In this document: piece after piece, positions 35,324 to 43,638 of the stretch
How positions within the stretch are numbered: the stretch's first letter is position 1
How the letters are laid out: each line of letters opens with the position of its first letter
Assembly: GCA_009838515.1 (NCBI GenBank)
Contig: VXRL01000060.1
Location: forward strand, 1-64,000
Source: Terriglobia bacterium
Lineage (GTDB): Bacteria > Acidobacteriota > Terriglobia > Bryobacterales > UBA6623
Direction of reading: 5' to 3'
DNA: 64,000 nucleotides
Notes under the pieces: generated by a model
What the model was told of the DNA's origin: nothing
Database searches by the model: none
Seen by the model: the letters and a program-made list of their open reading frames with translations, nothing else
Position numbers and translations under genes: made by a program

Positions 35324-36421
35324 TCAATTCCCATCGTCCGGGGTAGCTGCCCCTTCGCCTTCCACGGTTTCCTTGGCGGCCTTGGCCGCCTTTGCCCCGC
35401 CATACCAAGAAGCCAGCCAGTCGTCGCTGCTTTGGCCCTTCTCTTCCCGCGCGCGGGCTCCGGAGAGCATCAGTGTCATGGCGCGATTGCCTTCGTGACA
35501 AGCGTATTCCAGCAGCGGGTCGGAGCTGTTTTTCATCTCCACTGCCACCGACCAAGGCGCTTCGAACGATTCTGGGTCATCGATGGTGTATTCGTAGAGC
35601 AGCGTTTCCTGCGATGTCCTAGTGAAGCGTTCGGTGAGCACCATGTTCGGGCCCGATCCGCGGAAGTTGGTGTGCTTGGTGAAATTCTTGGTCGTCACGA
35701 CCAGCGTGTTGCCTTCCCAGCGGCCGCGCGAGTCGCCCTTCCAGAAGCGCATGTTCTCCGGGACGTGGTCCCTTCCGTCGAGCGGGATGATGCGGTGGTC
35801 GTTGATCATCTCGTTGAGAATGGCGACGTACGTCGGTGTTTGGAAGATCTCCGCGAAATTGTTGTAAGCGCCCGGGTTCATGGGCGGGCCGGAGTTGAAG
35901 CCCACGATGCAGCGTTCCAGGGGATTCCGATCCTCGGGGCCGGACGGGACGCCGCCCCAGCGGGCATAGCGCTCGGCCGAGCGCAGCTTGGCCAAGTCGG
36001 TCAAGGGGGGAATCCGCCCGTTCGGCGGGTCGACCACTAGCGAGGTGCGCATTGTCCCGGTCATCTTCTCGCCTCGGTCCAGCCAAAAGGCGTTGTAGCC
36101 GACATCCACATCCCCCTGTCCTTGGACCGGGTCTTCATTGCGCCGGGCGACTCTCGCGTCAAGCGTGCGCTGTTCCCAAGCCTCGGCTTCTTCGGGCGTC
36201 AGGAACTCCTTGTCGGCCAGTTCCTTCGGGCGCTCGAACGGTGTGATGGAACGGAAGTCCCACGTGCCTTGCAGGTCCGGTGCGCCCCAGCTCGTGGTCG
36301 GCGGGTCGGCAGCAAAGACCGCCACTGGCAGCGCCGCCAGCAACAGCGCGACGGTCGGCAACGCGCAGGTGCGCAGCATCCAAGTAATGGAACGCAGTGT
36401 GTGATCGCTGGCTTGGGTCAT
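35324..36421 (-). CDS. Secreted acidobacterial protein, family A (copy 2)
   Basis: The product has 365 residues, with signal peptide 'ALPTVALLLAALPVAVFA' and mature start 'ADPPTTSWGAPDLQGTWDF'. It keeps every landmark of copy 1: 'SLVVDPPNGRIPPLTD', 'LERCIVGFNSGPPMNPGAYN', 'IFQTPTYVAIL', 'IIPLDGRDHVPENMR', 'GRWEGNTLVVTT', 'GPNMVLTERFTR', 'YTIDDPESFEAPW' and 'YACHEGNRAM'. The C-terminus is about 30 residues longer and Lys/Ala-rich ('GAKAAKAAKETVEGEG'). The 3' end abuts the convergent DUF6152 gene without spacing. GAGGAG lies before ATG 36421. It is 18 bases downstream of family B copy 2. Confidence 0.85.
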   Translation of the reverse strand: MTQASDHTLRSITWMLRTCALPTVALLLAALPVAVFAADPPTTSWGAPDLQGTWDFRSITPFERPKELADKEFLTPEEAEAWEQRTLDARVARRNEDPVQGQGDVDVGYNAFWLDRGEKMTGTMRTSLVVDPPNGRIPPLTDLAKLRSAERYARWGGVPSGPEDRNPLERCIVGFNSGPPMNPGAYNNFAEIFQTPTYVAILNEMINDHRIIPLDGRDHVPENMRFWKGDSRGRWEGNTLVVTTKNFTKHTNFRGSGPNMVLTERFTRTSQETLLYEYTIDDPESFEAPWSVAVEMKNSSDPLLEYACHEGNRAMTLMLSGARAREEKGQSSDDWLASWYGGAKAAKAAKETVEGEGAATPDDGN

Positions 36422-36439
36422 GGCTCGTCTCCTCTTCTT

Positions 36440-37261
36440 CTAATCCTCGGGCTCGGCCTCCGGTGCCCCGGCATCCCGGTAGAGGTGTCCGTAGGTAGCG
36501 CCCTCGGCGAACGGCACGCACTTGAACTCGAGAATCTGCGCGTTGGGCTCGAGGCGCCGGTAGAGCGGCATGCTGATCTTCCACGGACGGGTGAACACCT
36601 TGGGGTCGTCGATAGTGGCCTCGTAGCGGAGCGTATTCGGACCCGTGGGCGTGTACCGTTCCTCCACGCGCAGTTCCTCGCTGTGGAAGTTACCCGAACT
36701 GTCGAACCAGGTGTCGGGCACTTGCGCCGTCACGTCAACGACCAGCGTCTCTCCTTCCCAGCGGCCCAGCGAATAGCCCATCCACGACGGGGCCAAGGCT
36801 TCGCTTCCGGGGCGGTCCAAGCGCACGACCCGGCTGTTGCTGCCGAACTCATAGGCAAACAGGATCTTTGTCGGCGTCTGGACGATCTGGAACGGAAGCG
36901 GCATGTAGGTGGCGCGAGGGATGCCCGGCATGAAGCACTTCACCGCTGGATCGAGCTTTAGCCAGTTCTCCAGGTTCTTCGCGCGCTGCTCGGCGGCCCA
37001 CGGCTGGTACGGGATCGTGCCGCCTTCGACCACGCTGAGCCCGGCCGGAATTGCGCCGAGCGCGCCGAGTGCCTCGACCGGTCCGTGGCGTGCCGCGTGG
37101 TCTTCCAAGTCCCAGTGGGCCGAGCCCATGGCCTGCCAGATGCCGTTGAGATCGGGGTTGCCGTCAGGTGTGCGTGCAGCGGCGTACTGGGCGGACGCTG
37201 GCGCACCGCAAAGTAGCGCCATAGCAGCCATCAAGGCTGTGGACAAGGTTCTGCGCAACAT
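36440..37261 (-). CDS. Secreted acidobacterial protein, family B (copy 2)
   Basis: The product has 273 residues, with signal peptide 'STALMAAMALLCGAPASAQ'. It shares with copy 1 'RTPDGNPDLNGIWQAMGSAH', 'GTIPYQPWAAEQ', 'KCFMPGIPRATYMPLPFQIV', 'GRWEGETLVVDVT', 'DTWFDSSGNFHSEEL', 'YEATIDDPKVFTRPWKI' and 'MPLYRRLE'. GTG 37294 is in frame but ATG 37261 has GGAG upstream and puts the signal peptide at the N-terminus. A TATACT element lies about 78 bases upstream. It precedes family A copy 2 by 18 bases, the same B-then-A order and spacing as in copy 1. Confidence 0.84.
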   Translation of the reverse strand: MLRRTLSTALMAAMALLCGAPASAQYAAARTPDGNPDLNGIWQAMGSAHWDLEDHAARHGPVEALGALGAIPAGLSVVEGGTIPYQPWAAEQRAKNLENWLKLDPAVKCFMPGIPRATYMPLPFQIVQTPTKILFAYEFGSNSRVVRLDRPGSEALAPSWMGYSLGRWEGETLVVDVTAQVPDTWFDSSGNFHSEELRVEERYTPTGPNTLRYEATIDDPKVFTRPWKISMPLYRRLEPNAQILEFKCVPFAEGATYGHLYRDAGAPEAEPED

Positions 37262-37338
37262 CCGCGTTTCTCCGCCCTGCGGGATCCCGGTCAACTGGCT
37301 AATGGAAGCTCGCCCCGCTACGCTCCCGAGTCAACCAG

Positions 37339-37344
37339 AGTATA
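37339..37344 (-). promoter_or_regulatory. -10 element (TATACT) of the family B copy 2 operon
   Basis: TATACT lies about 78 bases before ATG 37261, giving a leader of normal length with a GGAG site. Confidence 0.4.
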
Positions 37345-37483
37345 CATGCTGAGGTTGGCCATCGTTGCGCAGCGATTCGCAATAGCTGCCCGTTTGAGGG
37401 GCGCAACCGGTGCGCCTCGGCCTCAGGACGGTCGAGCGGTAGCGGCTCCGGTGCTTCGGTCGCGAAGTGCTCGGCTGCCCCGC

Positions 37484-40174
37484 TCAGAAAGACAGCCGCA
37501 TAGCGAGATTGAATGTGCGGCCATCGTTGAGAGTGTTGGTGATCTGCCCGAAATTGCCGCCGGTGAGTTCGCTGCCCGGGAACGCGAACTGCGGCGTGTT
37601 GAAAAGGTTGATCGACTCCACGCGAAACATCAGAGTGCTCTCGCCGGCGATCTTCCAGCTGCGCGACAGCGACAGGTTGAGATTCTGGATGCCGTCCTTT
37701 CGGAACACGTTCCTTCCAATGTTCCCCCGCTTCTGGCCAGCCTGGACATAGCTGAAGGCCGACCGCGGCATCATTTTCCTAGACGTGTCCGGGTGGTCCA
37801 TCCTGCGGCCGATCAGCGAAGGGTCGAGCAGGTTGGGACGGTCGCCCATTGCGCCGTCGACGTTGCCGAATCCGGGGCCGTCCGAGCCGGCGTACAGAAG
37901 GAACGGAGTCCCTGTCTTGAGCAGCAGCACGGAGGACATCGACCAGCCGCCCAGGGCCTTGTTCCAGACGCTGCCCGCCGAGCCGACCGAAGGGGTGAGA
38001 TAGCTGACCCGGGCCATCGCGGCGTGGGGCTGGTCGAAGTCGCTGAGGGACTTGACGTCTCCGTGGACGTCGTCCTCGGTCTGGCTGCGGCCGTAGAACG
38101 CGTCGCGCGAGCTGGCATTGCTGGCGTAGTGTGCCCCGAGGTCGATGGCCTTGCTCAGCCAGTAGGAGAAATCCATCGTCAGGCCGCCGACATCGCGCAG
38201 CCCGACCGTGGCCTTGGCGGCATCGAAGTATGCCCGCGAGCCGTTGAGGATGCGGCGGACGTCGAAATAGCGCTGGTCAGGGCGCCGGTCGTTTATCGTC
38301 CTAACCGTCGTCGGAATGCCCGGAACGTTGCGGGCGCGGTTCAGGACCCAGCCGGCCAGGAGCCTGTGCGAGCGGCTCCCGAGATAGCCCAGTTCTGCGA
38401 ATGCGCCGCGCGAGTTGGCGACCACCCAGCTGAGATTGTAGTGGTGGGAGTAGGGGGCGACCAAGTCGGGATCAAGCTGGACAATCGTGCTGCGGGCCGT
38501 GGCACCGTCGAAGTTGATGCCCGCCAACGGGTCCAGCAAGTTTGGGGCCACTACGTTTACACGGACGTTACCCGGCGGGTTGAACCGTTCTTGCGTGTAG
38601 GTGGCGGTGAAGATCTCGCCGAAATGAGTGCCGTACGCGCCTCGCAGGACGCCCAGTTTGGTGCGGTAGGCGAAACCGAAGCGCGGTGCGAAATTGTTGC
38701 AGTCGCAACGAAACGGAACGTCCGAGAACGCATTGACCTCGACCGGCCGGGTGGTGGGCTCGAATCGCAGTCCGAAATCGAGCGTTAAGTCCCGAGTAGC
38801 CTTCCAGGTGTCCCCGACAAAGTACTGCATCCGCCAACGCCGAAAGCCCCGATGGGTCATGCCAATCGACTGCGTGATCCGGCTTGGCGTGCCAAGGCGC
38901 AGATTCGTCATCATGTCTCGCCCGAAGTTGGCGGTAAACATCACCATTCCCAAGTGCCCGCTACTTTCGATCCCGTTAAGGTGCTCGCGGGTCAGTTCGA
39001 AGCCGGCCACGATTCGGTGGGCGCCGCGAGTCGTGCTGACAGATCCGGCGTAGCGGAAGAAATTCTGCACCCGGTCATAGGGAACACTGCTCGTGCCGCC
39101 GAGTGACTGCAACTGCCTGCCCATGAAGACCAGCGGGCCGAAGGCCGTTTCGTCCTGCACGATGAGCGAAGTCGTGCGGCGGAAACCTGCCGAGAAATCG
39201 CTGGATGTCTGGGGCGACCAAGCTCGATTCCAGGTGAAGCTGCCGTCGTGGGACCCGGTGGTCGTGTTGGGATTCTGGCCTTGGACGAGCTGGAAGGCGT
39301 CTACGTGCTGCTTGCGAAAACGGTAGTTCAGGGCCAGCCTGTCGTTATCGCTTAGAGGGAGGTCGTAGCGTCCGCCGGCGATATCGTTGTCGATCACTTG
39401 CGGCGCGTTGGTGTTGTGCGCGCGAGGATTGATGTCGGGTCGGTTGGGCGCCTCGTCTGGGTATGACCCCAGGATCTCTGAGACGACCGCCCGCAAATCG
39501 GGATCCGTGGCGAGCGGAACCCGCTCCTCGGGCAGGGGCATCAAGACGTTGCCGTTGACGTTGCCGCGATTTCTTTGGTGGTTTAGTTCGACCGAGAATG
39601 CAGACTCGCCCGGTAGCGGCAGGGTCATTTGCACGCCGTAGTCGTTAAAGTTCGCAGGCTGGACCGCTCCGACTTGAAAGAACGATCGAGCCGAGAAGAC
39701 GCTGTTGCCGTGAGTTTCGTGGAAGGAGCCGTGGAAAGCGCGCCCCGTGGCCGGGCGAAGATGCATCGGCCGGCTGGCCGGGTTGCCAAACTCGGTGCCG
39801 AAGTAGCCCCTCGCCGCATCGAACTCGCGCACGATCGTCGCGGTGGTGCCCATGCGGATGTTGATTTCTTTCAGGACGTTGTTGTCGATCAGCGTCAGCT
39901 GGACGTTTTCGTTGCGGCGGCTCTCTCCCGATTCACTGTCGACCTCGCCGAGCAGGTTGAGCTCGGTACGCTCGCGGTTGCCCTCGGATTCCTCGCTGAG
40001 GGGCGCATCCTGAGTCTCGGCAGCAGCCTCTGCGCGCAGTTCGGCGGCCGGCTCAGACGAGCCGGATTCGCCAGATTCTCCGCTGAGACCCTGCCCTGCC
40101 AGTGCAAGCCCGGCCACAACGGCGACTCCGGTCGCTTGCCGGAACGAGGGCGCAATCCTGATTTTGGGCCGCAT
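37484..40174 (-). CDS. TonB-dependent receptor-like outer membrane protein, acidobacterial type
   Basis: The product has 896 residues from ATG 40174, with a signal-like N-terminus ('ATGVAVVAGLALAGQGLSGE'). It shows the acidobacterial receptor pattern: plug-like 'NVLKEINIRMGTTATIVREF', 'GTEFGNPASRPMHLRPATGR' and a long barrel with alternating aromatic strands. Late conserved text is 'RVSYLTPS', 'LGGWSMSSVLLLKTGTPFLL', 'FRVESINLFNTPQFAFPG' and a C-terminal aromatic 'FNLAMRLSF'. The usual N-terminal carboxypeptidase-regulatory-like domain is missing; a Glu/Ser-rich segment (residues about 30-75) takes its place. It should import a large substrate through the outer membrane. In-frame codons continue to 40252, but a signal peptide fits 40174. 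Confidence 0.83.
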   Translation of the reverse strand: MRPKIRIAPSFRQATGVAVVAGLALAGQGLSGESGESGSSEPAAELRAEAAAETQDAPLSEESEGNRERTELNLLGEVDSESGESRRNENVQLTLIDNNVLKEINIRMGTTATIVREFDAARGYFGTEFGNPASRPMHLRPATGRAFHGSFHETHGNSVFSARSFFQVGAVQPANFNDYGVQMTLPLPGESAFSVELNHQRNRGNVNGNVLMPLPEERVPLATDPDLRAVVSEILGSYPDEAPNRPDINPRAHNTNAPQVIDNDIAGGRYDLPLSDNDRLALNYRFRKQHVDAFQLVQGQNPNTTTGSHDGSFTWNRAWSPQTSSDFSAGFRRTTSLIVQDETAFGPLVFMGRQLQSLGGTSSVPYDRVQNFFRYAGSVSTTRGAHRIVAGFELTREHLNGIESSGHLGMVMFTANFGRDMMTNLRLGTPSRITQSIGMTHRGFRRWRMQYFVGDTWKATRDLTLDFGLRFEPTTRPVEVNAFSDVPFRCDCNNFAPRFGFAYRTKLGVLRGAYGTHFGEIFTATYTQERFNPPGNVRVNVVAPNLLDPLAGINFDGATARSTIVQLDPDLVAPYSHHYNLSWVVANSRGAFAELGYLGSRSHRLLAGWVLNRARNVPGIPTTVRTINDRRPDQRYFDVRRILNGSRAYFDAAKATVGLRDVGGLTMDFSYWLSKAIDLGAHYASNASSRDAFYGRSQTEDDVHGDVKSLSDFDQPHAAMARVSYLTPSVGSAGSVWNKALGGWSMSSVLLLKTGTPFLLYAGSDGPGFGNVDGAMGDRPNLLDPSLIGRRMDHPDTSRKMMPRSAFSYVQAGQKRGNIGRNVFRKDGIQNLNLSLSRSWKIAGESTLMFRVESINLFNTPQFAFPGSELTGGNFGQITNTLNDGRTFNLAMRLSF

Positions 40175-40346
40175 AGGAACTCGGATGCCCCGCAGTTCGC
40201 CCGCGGGCGCTCGGCTGGGGTCCGCCACGGGATCACCCACCCCAGCAGCCAAGTACTCAAGTACTAGAGTATCGCGAACGTTAACGAATGTATAGGAGTC
40301 GTTCGGCGGCTCCGGCGGATGACTGCCTCTGCGCGAAACTAAAAGG

Positions 40347-41660
40347 GTGATTGCTCGCTACACGCGGCCCGAACTAGGCCGCATCTGGTCGGATCAGAAC
40401 AAGTACCGCCAATGGCTGGAGGTCGAGTTGATGGCCTCCGAGTCGCTGGCGGAACTCGGCGAAGTGCCGCACGAGGCTTCCCAAGCGCTGCGGCGGCACG
40501 CGGAGTTCGACGTGGAGCGCATTGACGCCATCGAGGCCGAAGTGCGTCATGACGTGATCGCGTTCCTGACTTCAGTCTCCGAGTCAATGGCGGCGGCCGG
40601 CGTGGCAGAGCACTCGCGCTGGCTGCACTACGGCCTGACTTCAAACGATGTCGTGGATACCGCCCAGGCGCTGCTGCTCAAGCAAGCGTCTGAGCCGATC
40701 GCCGAGCAGCTGCGCGAATTGCACGGGATCTTGCGCGCTCGTGCGTTCGAGTTCAAGGACACGGTGATGGTCGGCCGCACACACGGCGTGCATGCCGAGC
40801 CGACCACGTTCGGTCTCAAGCTGGCCAACTGGTACAGCGAGATCGGGCGCCACATCGAGCGCTTCGACGCCGCCCGAGAGCAGATGCGCGTGGGGAAGCT
40901 CTCCGGCGCCGTCGGCACGCTGGCACACATCAGCCCCGAGGCCGAGGATCGCATTTGCGCCAAGCTCGGCCTGCAGGCAACCGCAGTCTCCACGCAGGTC
41001 ATCCAACGCGACCGCCACGCGCATTTCGTCGCCGCGCTGGCGAACATCGCCGCGAGCGTCGAAAAGATCGCGGTCGAAGTGCGGCACTTGCAGCGCACCG
41101 AGGTGCGGGAGGCGCAAGAGTACTTTTCCAAGACCCAGAAGGGTAGTTCGGCCATGCCGCACAAGAAGAACCCGATCACCTCGGAGCAGCTCAGCGGGCT
41201 CGCGCGCGTCGTGCGCGGCAATGCCGTGGCCGCCTTCGAAAACGTGGCGCTGTGGCACGAGCGCGACATCTCCCACAGCTCGGTGGAGCGCGTGATCCTC
41301 GCGGATTCCACCACGCTGGTGGACTACATGCTGGCCAAGGCTTGCGATCTCGTGCGCAGGCTGCTGGTGTATCCGGAGCGGATGGCCAAGAACCTGCAGT
41401 CCAACGGCGGGCTGGTGTATTCGGGCCAGTTGTTGCTGGAAATCTCCGCCCAGGGCGTGCTGCGCGAAAAGGCCTACCGCTGGGTGCAGCGCAACGCGCT
41501 GCGCGCCTGGGAGGAGGATGGCAGCTTTCGGGAATTGGTCGAAGCCGACCCCGACATCAGCGCCGTGTTGGCGCAGCAGGACTACGAGCGGGCGTTCTCG
41601 CTGCAGCGGCAGCTGCGCAACGTGGACGCGATCTTCGAGCGGGTGTTCGGTTCCGAATAG
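40347..41660 (+). CDS. purB: Adenylosuccinate lyase
   Basis: PurB catalyses two steps of purine synthesis, releasing fumarate from SAICAR and from adenylosuccinate. The 437-residue product has the N-terminal 'MIARYTRPELGRIWSDQNKY', 'LHYGLTSNDVVDTAQALLL', 'VGRTHGVHAEPTTFGLKLA' (catalytic His) and the fumarate-lyase signature 'GSSAMPHKKNPITSEQ'. Length and order match the family. The start is GTG 40347. It is on its own transcript, divergent from the TonB receptor and convergent with the next gene 19 bases away. Confidence 0.97.
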   Translation: MIARYTRPELGRIWSDQNKYRQWLEVELMASESLAELGEVPHEASQALRRHAEFDVERIDAIEAEVRHDVIAFLTSVSESMAAAGVAEHSRWLHYGLTSNDVVDTAQALLLKQASEPIAEQLRELHGILRARAFEFKDTVMVGRTHGVHAEPTTFGLKLANWYSEIGRHIERFDAAREQMRVGKLSGAVGTLAHISPEAEDRICAKLGLQATAVSTQVIQRDRHAHFVAALANIAASVEKIAVEVRHLQRTEVREAQEYFSKTQKGSSAMPHKKNPITSEQLSGLARVVRGNAVAAFENVALWHERDISHSSVERVILADSTTLVDYMLAKACDLVRRLLVYPERMAKNLQSNGGLVYSGQLLLEISAQGVLREKAYRWVQRNALRAWEEDGSFRELVEADPDISAVLAQQDYERAFSLQRQLRNVDAIFERVFGSE

Positions 41661-41679
41661 CCGCGGCCCGCCTGCGCGG

Positions 41680-42573
41680 TCAGGATTCGACCACTACCCC
41701 GGCCAGCTCTTCGAACATCTTGAAGGCGGCGATGATGTCCTCGTCGCCGTGGCCCTTGGCCACCCCGGCGCTGAAGAGTTCGTGAACCAGGCTGGTAGAC
41801 GGGAGCGGCACGCCGAGTTCGCGGCCCGATTCGAGCATCAGGCTGATGTCCTTGCGCATCCACTTCAGCGGGAAGGCGGCGTCGAAGTTCCGGCCGAACA
41901 CAGCCGGCGCCTTGAAGGCGATGAGCCCGGACTTGGCGGCCGAGTTGTCGAGGATCTCGAACATCAAGTCGGGCGGCACGCCCGCCTTGGTGGAGAGCAC
42001 CATGCCTTCGACGAAGCCCTGCAAGGTGTTGGCGAGCACCAGGTTCTGGGACAGCTTGGCGTGCAGGCCCATTCCCTGCCCGCCGCAGTAGTAAAGGTTC
42101 GTGCCCATGCACTCGAAGTACGGCCGCACGCTCTCGAAGACTTCCTTGTCGCCGCCGATCATGAAGGTCAGCGTGCCATTGGTCGCGCCCGGCGTGGAGC
42201 CCGTGCAGGGGCTGTCGAGGTAGTGGCTGCCCTTGGCCTCGAACTTGGCAGCGATACGCCGCGCCGTGCTCGGCCCGATCGTGGAGCAGTCCGCCACCAC
42301 GGTCTTCGAGGTCACTCCCGCCAGCACGCCGTCTTCGCCGGTAAGCACCGCCTCGGACATCGCCGAGTCCCCGACGCACAAGAAGATGCAATCGGCAAAC
42401 GCGCCGACTTGCGCCGGCGTCTCGCAGAAGTGTCCGCCATCGTGCGAGTTGGCGAGATCCTTAGCCTTCGAGCTGGTGTGGCTCCACAGCGCCACTTGGT
42501 GGCCTCCAGCCAGAAGGTGCTCCGCCATGGGCTTGCCCATGAGGCCGAGTCCGAGAAAACCGAGTTTCGCCAT
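41680..42573 (-). CDS. NAD(P)-dependent beta-hydroxyacid dehydrogenase (tartronate semialdehyde reductase-like)
   Basis: The product has 297 residues from ATG 42573. The Rossmann motif is 'KLGFLGLGLMGKPMAEHLL', followed by 'VVADCSTIGPSTAR' and 'YLDSPCTGSTPGATNGTLTF', the substrate loop, where most members read DAPVSGG. The catalytic lysine is in 'HAKLSQNLVLANTLQGF', and 'FPLKWMRKDISLMLESG' follows. The family reduces tartronate, succinic or hydroxyisobutyrate semialdehydes. Neighbouring hydroxyacid dehydrogenase and glycerate kinase genes favour the glycerate route, but the loop difference leaves the substrate open. The frame continues 37 codons upstream; TACAAT ending 6 bases before ATG 42573 and the family start support this choice. 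Confidence 0.85.
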   Translation of the reverse strand: MAKLGFLGLGLMGKPMAEHLLAGGHQVALWSHTSSKAKDLANSHDGGHFCETPAQVGAFADCIFLCVGDSAMSEAVLTGEDGVLAGVTSKTVVADCSTIGPSTARRIAAKFEAKGSHYLDSPCTGSTPGATNGTLTFMIGGDKEVFESVRPYFECMGTNLYYCGGQGMGLHAKLSQNLVLANTLQGFVEGMVLSTKAGVPPDLMFEILDNSAAKSGLIAFKAPAVFGRNFDAAFPLKWMRKDISLMLESGRELGVPLPSTSLVHELFSAGVAKGHGDEDIIAAFKMFEELAGVVVES

Positions 42574-42579
42574 ATTGAG

Positions 42580-42585
42580 ATTGTA
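42580..42585 (-). promoter_or_regulatory. -10 element (TACAAT) of the semialdehyde reductase-like gene
   Basis: TACAAT ends 6 bases before ATG 42573, so the predicted transcript begins at or beside the start codon. No convincing -35 was found. Confidence 0.45.
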
Positions 42586-42634
42586 TCGGACGGGGCAGAA
42601 CACCCCGGACGCGGTCCGGCGCGCTCGCGAGCCT

Positions 42635-43627
42635 ATGCGAGAATACCCATCCGTGCCGCATTCGGTGCTCGTCAGCAAGCACATCTACCGAGAGGCCATC
42701 GACCACTTGGCGGGCCGCGTCGCTGTCGACTACAACGACTCCGACGAGAGCCTGTCCGGCGAGCAACTGCGGGCCCGGCTGGGCGGCAAGCACGGGGTGA
42801 TCTGCCAACTTACCGACCATATCGACGCATCCTTGCTGGATGCCGCCCCCAGCGTCAGGGTCGTGTCCAACATCGCCGTCGGCTTCGACAACATCGACGT
42901 TGCGGCTGCCACCGAGCGCGGGGTCATCGTGACCAACACTCCGGGCGTGCTGACCGACACCACCGCCGATCTGGCTTTCGCGCTGATCCTGGGGGCGGGC
43001 AGGCGAATCGGGGAGTCGGAGCGCTACTTGCGGGCGGGCCGCTACAGGCAGTGGCGCATCGACCTGCTGACGGGCTGGGACGTGTGGGGCGCGACTTTGG
43101 GAATCTTCGGCATGGGGCGCATCGGCCAAGCGGTGGCGCGCCGTGGCCGCGGGTTCAACATGCGGGTGCTGTACCACGACCCGTTTCGCCTCAGCGAAGA
43201 TGCCGAGCGAGCACTAGGCATCGAATTCGCCCCGAAGGGAGCGGTGTTGAAGCAAGCCGACTTCGTCTCCCTGCATTGCGCGTTAACGCCCGAGACGCGG
43301 CACCTGATCGGCGCCGCCGAGCTGCGGGCGATGAAGCCGACGTCCGTACTGGTCAACACCTCGCGCGGGCCGGTGGTGGATGAAGCGGCGCTGGCCGATG
43401 CCTTGCAAGCGGGAACGATCGCGGCGGCCGGCTTGGATGTGTTCGAGAGAGAGCCCGAAGTCCACCCGAAGTTGCTCCAGTGCGAGAACGCGCTCATGGT
43501 GCCCCACATTGCCAGCGCCTCGGCAGCCACCCGCACGCGAATGTGCGTGATGGCTGCCGAGAACATGCTGGCGGGCTTGGCTGGTGAGCGCCCGCCCGAT
43601 ATCGTCAATCCTGAAGTGCTGGACTGA
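42635..43627 (+). CDS. D-2-hydroxyacid dehydrogenase (glyoxylate/hydroxypyruvate reductase-like)
   Basis: The product has 330 residues. 'SNIAVGFDNIDVAAATERGV' and 'VTNTPGVLTDTTADLAFALI' belong to the substrate domain, 'LGIFGMGRIGQAVARRGRGF' is the NAD-binding loop, and the catalytic Arg/Glu/His are in 'LVNTSRGPVVDEAAL', 'LDVFEREPEVHP' and 'MVPHIASAS'. This pattern fits the glyoxylate/hydroxypyruvate reductases. ATG 42635 was taken, but GTG 42653 would also give a family-like N-terminus ('VPHSVLVSKHIY'). It is divergent from the semialdehyde reductase and 11 bases before the glycerate kinase gene, so it likely feeds glycerate to it. Confidence 0.9.
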   Translation: MREYPSVPHSVLVSKHIYREAIDHLAGRVAVDYNDSDESLSGEQLRARLGGKHGVICQLTDHIDASLLDAAPSVRVVSNIAVGFDNIDVAAATERGVIVTNTPGVLTDTTADLAFALILGAGRRIGESERYLRAGRYRQWRIDLLTGWDVWGATLGIFGMGRIGQAVARRGRGFNMRVLYHDPFRLSEDAERALGIEFAPKGAVLKQADFVSLHCALTPETRHLIGAAELRAMKPTSVLVNTSRGPVVDEAALADALQAGTIAAAGLDVFEREPEVHPKLLQCENALMVPHIASASAATRTRMCVMAAENMLAGLAGERPPDIVNPEVLD

Positions 43628-43638
43628 TTCGACATGCG

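Noticed and set aside
37346-38788. A 480-codon plus-strand frame inside the TonB receptor gene
   Set aside because: It lies antisense to a well-supported receptor, with Arg/Ala/Val-rich text and no family pattern.
41518-43383. A long plus-strand frame of about 620 codons across the reductase and hydroxyacid dehydrogenase genes
   Set aside because: It is antisense or frame-shifted to two clearly conserved genes, is Arg/Ala-rich, and carries no motifs. High GC alone keeps it open.
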